Shown in pieces: positions 59,685 to 64,000 of a stretch of 64,000 nucleotides of DNA. The stretch covers positions 620,001-684,000 of the forward strand of contig NZ_SWFP01000002.1 of NCBI RefSeq assembly GCF_005869225.1, read 5' to 3'. The first letter of the stretch is position 1. Every line of letters starts with the position of its first letter. The notes beneath the pieces were generated by a model that worked only from the letters and a program-made list of their open reading frames with translations, was not told where the DNA came from and did not search any database. The position numbers and the translations under genes were made by a program. The stretch is from Dyadobacter bucti. Its GTDB lineage: Bacteria > Bacteroidota > Bacteroidia > Cytophagales > Spirosomataceae.

Positions 59685-60908
59685 ATGACTGACAATTTCA
59701 AGCATATTTTTAAGACGCTTCTACTCTTATTTGTTATCGGTCAGCTGGCAAGCTGCCATTTTCAAAAATCAGATCAGACCGTAATTTCCGGAAAGAAGTA
59801 CAGCATTTATGCAATGATGAAAGATGGCAAAGAATATCTTGCCGGGGTGGATTCGTTGCGTGGCGGTATTCTTAATCCTGAGAAATCCGGTGTCAAAGTT
59901 GTTCCGGATCATTTGTTTTATGAACTGATGGCACACAACGATCATTACTATCGGATCGACCATAAAACACACCGGTTTATCAAGTACCATATTAAAAATG
60001 ATGCCTTTACAGAAGAATCTGCGCTGAAACTGCCGGGATTCTCCGGGATCGAGAACTATACCTGGCTGGGAAGCGATACGCTGATGATTATAAGCTACGA
60101 TGAAAAAACGCAGAAAATCAGGTATGCCAAAATCCAGATAAAAGGAATGAAAGCCACGCAGGGTGTGATGGAAATACCAGCCCCATCCGGAGCGTTTAAC
60201 TGGGTTTCTGTTGGCTTTTCCAAGTTTATGAATGACAAAATCCTGGTTGGCTACACTTATCACGATTACAGTAACGAGAAAGGCTATACGACTAGCGACA
60301 CGGTGTATGTGGAAGTTTTAAGCTACCCGGACATGAAATCTGTTGCCAGGCTGAAAGACATCCGATCAGCTTATCCGGGTGGGGCCAATACCCGGCAATC
60401 CTATTTTTTTACCGACGAAAAAGGTGATTTTTATTTTGTTGCCTGCCCTGGTATAGCGGCTGGTAATAACCCCGGCAAGCCTACCGGTATCTACCGAATA
60501 CGAGCATCACAGGAAACATTGGACCCGGACTACTTTTTCAATATTTCCGGGTCACCGATTCAGAATCACGGTTATGGTTTCTGGTATATCGGGAATGGCA
60601 AGGCGATCTTACGGACAGAAAGAAAAGGACTTTTTACCGGTATGCAAGACCATTGGAAAGTACCTCATTTTGATTTTTATGTATTGGATCTAGCTGCCAA
60701 ATCAACCACCCGACTGGATCTTCCGCTGGACAAAGGCACTTCCAGGCAATGTGTACTGACTGAAAACGGACTGGTTTACATCACTGTCAATTCAGATTCC
60801 GACGGGAGCTATGTATGGATTTATGATCCCAAAACCGCGAAGCTGGAAAAAGGGTTAAAATTCACAGACGATGTAGATTACATTTTGCGGCTTGAAAGGT
60901 TCAATTGA
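59685..60908 (+). CDS. DUF4374-like lipoprotein
   Basis: A 407-residue lipoprotein, with lipobox L-A-S-C at Cys24. The mature part looks like a beta-propeller with repeated strands (N-H-G-Y-G-F-W-Y-I-G-N-G-K-A, G-I-Y-R-I-R-A, S-Y-V-W-I-Y-D-P-K). It resembles DUF4374 proteins, which in Bacteroidota are encoded with TonB-dependent receptors for siderophores or metal complexes and are thought to be surface ligand-binding lipoproteins. It starts 16 nt after the anti-sigma gene. Its expected receptor partner is the TonB receptor at 62286, now separated from it by two minus-strand nuclease-family frames. Confidence 0.65.
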   Translation: MTDNFKHIFKTLLLLFVIGQLASCHFQKSDQTVISGKKYSIYAMMKDGKEYLAGVDSLRGGILNPEKSGVKVVPDHLFYELMAHNDHYYRIDHKTHRFIKYHIKNDAFTEESALKLPGFSGIENYTWLGSDTLMIISYDEKTQKIRYAKIQIKGMKATQGVMEIPAPSGAFNWVSVGFSKFMNDKILVGYTYHDYSNEKGYTTSDTVYVEVLSYPDMKSVARLKDIRSAYPGGANTRQSYFFTDEKGDFYFVACPGIAAGNNPGKPTGIYRIRASQETLDPDYFFNISGSPIQNHGYGFWYIGNGKAILRTERKGLFTGMQDHWKVPHFDFYVLDLAAKSTTRLDLPLDKGTSRQCVLTENGLVYITVNSDSDGSYVWIYDPKTAKLEKGLKFTDDVDYILRLERFN

Positions 60909-60921
60909 ATGCCATCCAATT

Positions 60922-61188
60922 TCATAGCGCCTCGATCTCTTTTAATGAGAGTCCGGTTATCTCACTAATCAACTGAAAGTCAGTACTATTATCCTTCATC
61001 GCTCGGGCATTTTTCAGTTTTTCTTGCTGCTTACCTTTTTTAAAACCTTCTACAAAGCCTTTTTTAAATCCTTCTATAAAAGCTTCTTCAACTCCTTCTC
61101 TGATGGCAATTTCGACGCCCCTCTTCTCAATATAGTCCATCGAGTTGAGATAATCCCATTCAGCCTTTAAATTATGATTGTAGGCCAT
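60922..61188 (-). CDS. Detached duplicate of the Rpn nuclease C-terminal domain
   Basis: An 88-residue protein corresponding to the last 64 residues of the Rpn-type nuclease 34 nt upstream: M-A-Y-N-H-N-L-K-A-E-W-D-Y-L-N-S-M-D-Y versus M-A-Y-D-Q-S-L-K-A-Q-W-D-Y-L-N-S-M-D-Y, and both end I-S-E-I/V-T-G-L-S...E-A-L. It has a 24-residue excess in the linker, made of E-G-F-K-K-G-F-V-E-G-F-K-K-G, a tandem repeat at DNA level too. DNA similarity continues about 25 nt upstream of its ATG, so it arose by a partial tandem duplication. In Rpn systems the separately translated C-terminal domain can act as an antitoxin; this copy could do so, or be a decaying fragment. Confidence 0.65.
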   Translation of the reverse strand: MAYNHNLKAEWDYLNSMDYIEKRGVEIAIREGVEEAFIEGFKKGFVEGFKKGKQQEKLKNARAMKDNSTDFQLISEITGLSLKEIEAL

Positions 61189-61222
61189 TTTTTCTTTTTT
61201 TGCTAAATTGCTCCGAATGATT

Positions 61223-61417
61223 TCATAGTGCTTCTACCTGCTCGGCTGAAAGTCCCGTCACTTCAGAAATTATGCGATTATCGATGCCTTTTATTTTCAT
61301 CGCCCGGGCATTGTTCAGTTTTTCCTTTTCCACACCCCGTTCAAACCCCTTCTTCTCAACGTAGTCCATCGAGTTGAGATAATCCCACTGTGCCTTTAAA
61401 CTCTGATCGTACGCCAT
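61223..61417 (-). CDS. Possible internal start: RpnS-like C-terminal domain within the Rpn gene
   Basis: The in-frame ATG at 61417 (codon 222 of the nuclease) aligns exactly with the start codon of the 88-residue downstream copy. It would yield a 64-residue protein comprising only the C-terminal domain. Known Rpn genes in other bacteria encode such a domain from an internal start as an inhibitor of the nuclease. Inference from that family and from the alignment; no ribosome-binding signal is decisive. Confidence 0.35.
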   Translation of the reverse strand: MAYDQSLKAQWDYLNSMDYVEKKGFERGVEKEKLNNARAMKIKGIDNRIISEVTGLSAEQVEAL

Positions 61418-62080
61418 TTTTTCGTCTTTGGTTAAATTGCTCACTTCCGCAATGTTAAATAATTTACTAAAAACAGGTTTCCTTAAAAACAACGGAATTT
61501 TATTCAATTTACTTAAATTCTTCAACAAATAGAACCAGTAATCGAGTTCCGAGGTAAGTTCTGACTCGGTCTTGCTGAACTTTGGCATTTCAATGAATAT
61601 AAAGCCAAGCTTATCGTAAAACACTTCGCCGCTATCCCTGGTAGTAAGCTGAATGCGGTGCAGAAACTTGTCGCGGTGGGAATCGTCAAAGCAGAAATCC
61701 ATCAGACCGATCAGATAGACCGGTTTCAACTGGTACGTCCATTTGGTAGAACCGACCAGTGCTTGTTCCCTGATCAGTGACGAAGTGTAATACAAACAGC
61801 GGTCTTTGAAGTACTCCTGATAAACCCGCTGGACTTCGATGATGAACTGCTCACCGTTGGAACCGGTACAGAGTAAATCAAATACCGCTTTTCTGTGTTC
61901 GGCCAGCTCGCCGGGATGTTCGTTTTTGTTATAGACCAGATCTATGATCTCTCTTTCACCCAAAAACAGCTGGTTCAGAAAGTCGATCAATAGCTCCTTA
62001 TGCGGCTCCGAACCAAATAACCTCTTGAACCCCCAATCCGTAAACGGATCAATAAACCTTCCGGTCGTAAATTTTTCCAT
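61223..62080 (-). CDS. Rpn-family PD-(D/E)XK nuclease
   Basis: A 285-residue protein of the Rpn / PD-(D/E)XK transposase-like family. It opens with G-R-F-I-D-P-F-T-D-W-G-F-K-R-L-F-G, the family hallmark. The nuclease core has Asp68 in A-V-F-D-L-L-C and Glu82-x-Gln84 in F-I-I-E-V-Q. A helical middle (W-F-Y-L-L-K-N-L-S) and a variable C-terminal domain follow. Despite the transposase name, Rpn proteins are DNases, some shown to act in anti-phage defence. No terminal inverted repeats flank it. It lies on the opposite strand between a DUF4374 gene and its probable TonB receptor, which suggests insertion into that operon. Confidence 0.85.
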   Translation of the reverse strand: MEKFTTGRFIDPFTDWGFKRLFGSEPHKELLIDFLNQLFLGEREIIDLVYNKNEHPGELAEHRKAVFDLLCTGSNGEQFIIEVQRVYQEYFKDRCLYYTSSLIREQALVGSTKWTYQLKPVYLIGLMDFCFDDSHRDKFLHRIQLTTRDSGEVFYDKLGFIFIEMPKFSKTESELTSELDYWFYLLKNLSKLNKIPLFLRKPVFSKLFNIAEVSNLTKDEKMAYDQSLKAQWDYLNSMDYVEKKGFERGVEKEKLNNARAMKIKGIDNRIISEVTGLSAEQVEAL

Positions 62081-62192
62081 GCATTGATAGTGTGTATTGC
62101 GCCGAAATATAGCAAAATTCTTTTCCGGATTTTACTTATTTCCGGTTACTACAAATTCTTGATTTTTTTTCTCATTTCACCTTCGGTAGAAT

Positions 62193-62244
62193 CCAGATTA
62201 CGCTACTAAGCCTTTATGCAGGCATTATTACGCTTCCAATCTGG
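62193..62244. promoter_or_regulatory. Possible operator/leader structure before the TonB receptor
   Basis: CCAGATT (62193-62199) and AATCTGG (62238-62244) form outer arms. GCCT-ttatgc-AGGC (62210-62223) forms an inner hairpin. ATTACGCT occurs twice as a direct repeat (62197-62204 and 62227-62234), 30 bp apart. This nested symmetry lies about 40-90 nt before the receptor ATG. It does not match the riboswitch classes I checked by eye. Confidence 0.35.
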
Positions 62245-62285
62245 CGTGGATCCCTGATCAGAACTTATTTATTTTACCTGAAACA

Positions 62286-64000
62286 ATGCAACCCAGTAAA
62301 TCCCTGCGCTCAGCACTTATTATTGTCTTTTGTCTGCTGTCATTCGGAATCTCTGCGCAAACGCTGACCACCTTATCCGGGCAGATCAAAAACGATCTTG
62401 GGGAAGCAATTCCGGGCGCTTCTATTGCTATCAAAAAAACCAACCGAGGTACAACCAGTAACCCGGACGGGTACTTTTCAATTCCTGATTTAAAGCCAGG
62501 AAACTATACCGTTGAAGTTTCCGCTGTGAGTTTTAAAAAGACATCCGAAACATTAACACTCAAAGCAGGACAAGCTTCCACCCTGAATATCAGCCTCAAA
62601 GAAAACCAGACCGATCTGAGTGAGGTTCAGGTGTATGGTAAAACAGAAGTCCAGGAAGTTAAAGAGCAGGCTTTCACTGTCAATGCGATCGAGACCAAAC
62701 AATTCGCCAATACTACCGCCGATCTGAACCAGGTGCTGAACCGCAGCGCGGGTGTACGTATACGCGAGCAGGGCGGCTTGGGGTCCAATTTCAATTTCTC
62801 CATCAATGGTCTTTCGAGCAAGGCTGTGAAATATTTTATCGACGGCGTACCCATGGAAATCCTGGGTAGTTCCATGTCCCTGAACAACATCCCTGTCAAT
62901 CTTGCGGAGCGGGTTGAAGTGTATAAAGGAGTGGTGCCGGTTCAGCTGGGATCCGATGCCATGGGCGGGGCGGTGAACGTGATCACCAGCCAGAAACAGA
63001 CCAATTACCTGGACATAAGCCACAGTTACGGCTCGTTTAATACCCATCGTTCCGCTTTTACGGGCCAGTATGTGCATAAGCCAACGGGCATTACTGTCAA
63101 AGGAACCGCATTTTTCAATTATTCGGACAATAATTATAAAATGAAGGGCGTGGAAATCCTTGAAGGCGGCAAGCGGAACGGCAACCAGATCACCGACCTC
63201 AGCGGCGCGTCTTTTGTGACTACAGATACCCGTCGTTTTCACGATACTTTCCGGTCGTCAATGGCCCAGCTTGAAGTGGGCGTCAGCAATAAAAAATGGG
63301 CGGATGTGCTCTATGCCGGACTAGGCTATACGGAGGGTGACCAGGACCTGCAAACAGGCTTTGAACAAACCATTGTCTACGGGAATGTGAACCGCAGAAG
63401 CAACGCACTCAGCGGGATGCTGCGCTATAAAAAGAATAACCTGTTTGTGCAGGGGCTGGATCTCAGCCTGTTTGCATCGATGTCCAAAGACAAATTCGTT
63501 ACTGCCGATACGCTTCTGAGACAATATTACTGGGACGGCAGCTGGACGGCCAAAGCCGCGTCGGAAATGGGTTCGATCAAAACGCTTTCCAACATCATCC
63601 GGCCAAGGACTTTCACCCGTGCCAATCTCAGCTACACGCTGAACGAAAAACACTCTTTCAATATCAATTATATCATTGACCACCTCAAAAACGAAAGTTT
63701 CAATGAACTGCTGACTCCGTCTGACGATATGCCGGGCATCATGAACAAGCAGATCCTTGGTATTGCCTACCAACAGCAGTTTTTTGAAGAAAAACTGGTC
63801 AATACTTTTTTTGCCAAATATTACGGACTGGCTCTTGAAAGAAAAAAATATGTAGACCAGAGTTACCAGGTTATTGACTCCAGATACAACAATTACGGGT
63901 ACGGGATCGCTTCCCGGTACAAGCTGCTGCCCGATCTCGGCATCAAAATTTCGCTGGAACATGCCTATCGCCTGCAGGAAGTCGAAGAGGTTTTCGGCGA
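62286..64000 (+). CDS. TonB-dependent receptor, 5' part
   Basis: The gene runs off the right edge; about 571 codons are present and the frame is open to the last base. From the ATG at 62286 it reads M-Q-P-S-K-S-L-R-S-A-L-I-I-V-F-C-L-L-S-F, a signal ending at I-S-A-Q. A carboxypeptidase-regulatory-like domain follows (G-Q-I-K-N-D-L-G-E-A-I-P-G-A-S). Then come a TonB-box-like L-S-E-V-Q-V-Y-G and the plug (Y-F-I-D-G-V-P-M, R-V-E-V-Y-K-G-V-V-P, D-A-M-G-G-A-V-N-V-I). There is no STN domain and the plug is of the classic siderophore/metal type rather than SusC type. With the DUF4374 lipoprotein upstream it probably imports a metal complex or siderophore. Confidence 0.88.
   Translation, partial: MQPSKSLRSALIIVFCLLSFGISAQTLTTLSGQIKNDLGEAIPGASIAIKKTNRGTTSNPDGYFSIPDLKPGNYTVEVSAVSFKKTSETLTLKAGQASTLNISLKENQTDLSEVQVYGKTEVQEVKEQAFTVNAIETKQFANTTADLNQVLNRSAGVRIREQGGLGSNFNFSINGLSSKAVKYFIDGVPMEILGSSMSLNNIPVNLAERVEVYKGVVPVQLGSDAMGGAVNVITSQKQTNYLDISHSYGSFNTHRSAFTGQYVHKPTGITVKGTAFFNYSDNNYKMKGVEILEGGKRNGNQITDLSGASFVTTDTRRFHDTFRSSMAQLEVGVSNKKWADVLYAGLGYTEGDQDLQTGFEQTIVYGNVNRRSNALSGMLRYKKNNLFVQGLDLSLFASMSKDKFVTADTLLRQYYWDGSWTAKAASEMGSIKTLSNIIRPRTFTRANLSYTLNEKHSFNINYIIDHLKNESFNELLTPSDDMPGIMNKQILGIAYQQQFFEEKLVNTFFAKYYGLALERKKYVDQSYQVIDSRYNNYGYGIASRYKLLPDLGIKISLEHAYRLQEVEEVFG

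Noticed and set aside
61223-62080. Insertion sequence, because Rpn proteins are often labelled transposases
   Set aside because: No terminal inverted repeats or target-site duplication were seen, and the family acts as a nuclease rather than a classical transposase.
62193-62244. Cobalamin or TPP riboswitch before the TonB receptor
   Set aside because: Nested symmetry is present but none of the conserved boxes of these riboswitches could be found.

Overview
The window looks like a chromosomal accessory region of a free-living, plant- or soil-associated member of the Bacteroidota, most like Cytophagales/Spirosomaceae (Dyadobacter-type). That placement is inference. It rests on four SusC/SusD-like outer-membrane pairs, three ECF sigma/FecR-type switches, promoters of the form TTTG-N19-21-TAnnTTTG, and many exported enzymes with Sec, lipoprotein or Tat signals. 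No rRNA, tRNA, CRISPR array or complete insertion sequence was seen.

Layout. (1) 1-9547, minus strand: ECF sigma, FecR anti-sigma, STN-type SusC, SusD, a DUF1080/FG-GAP secreted protein and the start of a DUF606 transporter. (2) 10061-17779, plus strand: SusC, SusD and two exported sulfatases, a small sulfated-glycan locus ending in a striking 10-bp-periodic repeat. (3) 18034-22899: a PPC/DUF296 protein, a 5'-truncated LysR remnant, a metallophosphoesterase lipoprotein, an outer-membrane protein, a GH20-like protein and a GH18 chitinase-like protein. Next to it on the minus strand is a FucP/NagP-type sugar transporter (22979-24280). (4) 24392-49273: three minus-strand transcription units around one plus-strand AraC regulator (42461-43333). 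Unit 1 is SusC-SusD. Unit 2 has ten genes, from a CBM9-like protein to a PQQ-dependent dehydrogenase/cytochrome c. Unit 3 has five genes, from a 3-hydroxyacyl-CoA dehydrogenase to a ceramidase-like hydrolase. (5) 49715-57647, plus strand: sigma, FecR, STN-SusC, SusD and a Tat-exported mannonate dehydratase. (6) 57662-64000: a MerT-like membrane protein diverging from a sigma / short anti-sigma / DUF4374 lipoprotein / TonB-receptor module, which is interrupted by an Rpn-type PD-(D/E)XK nuclease and a detached copy of its C-terminal domain.

The most notable observation is in region 4. The promoters of all three units carry the same architecture on the minus strand: GATAGTATyA, then a second ATAGTA-like half-site exactly 21 bp away, then a TAnnTTTG -7 element 24-25 bp further on. 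This is the geometry expected for an AraC-type activator site replacing the -33 box, and the AraC gene sits divergent from unit 2. The three units therefore probably form one regulon for uptake and breakdown of a single unidentified compound class. Outer-membrane import would be by SusCD, and inner-membrane transport by a BASS-family carrier. Exported steps would involve a gamma-glutamyltransferase family protein, a Tat-exported PLP enzyme, an exported RidA and a deacetylase-like amidohydrolase. MlrC-like and M19 peptidases, a class III aminotransferase and two 3-hydroxyacyl-CoA-dehydrogenase-like proteins would complete the route. An amide- or peptide-linked amino compound is a reasonable guess, but the substrate cannot be read from sequence.
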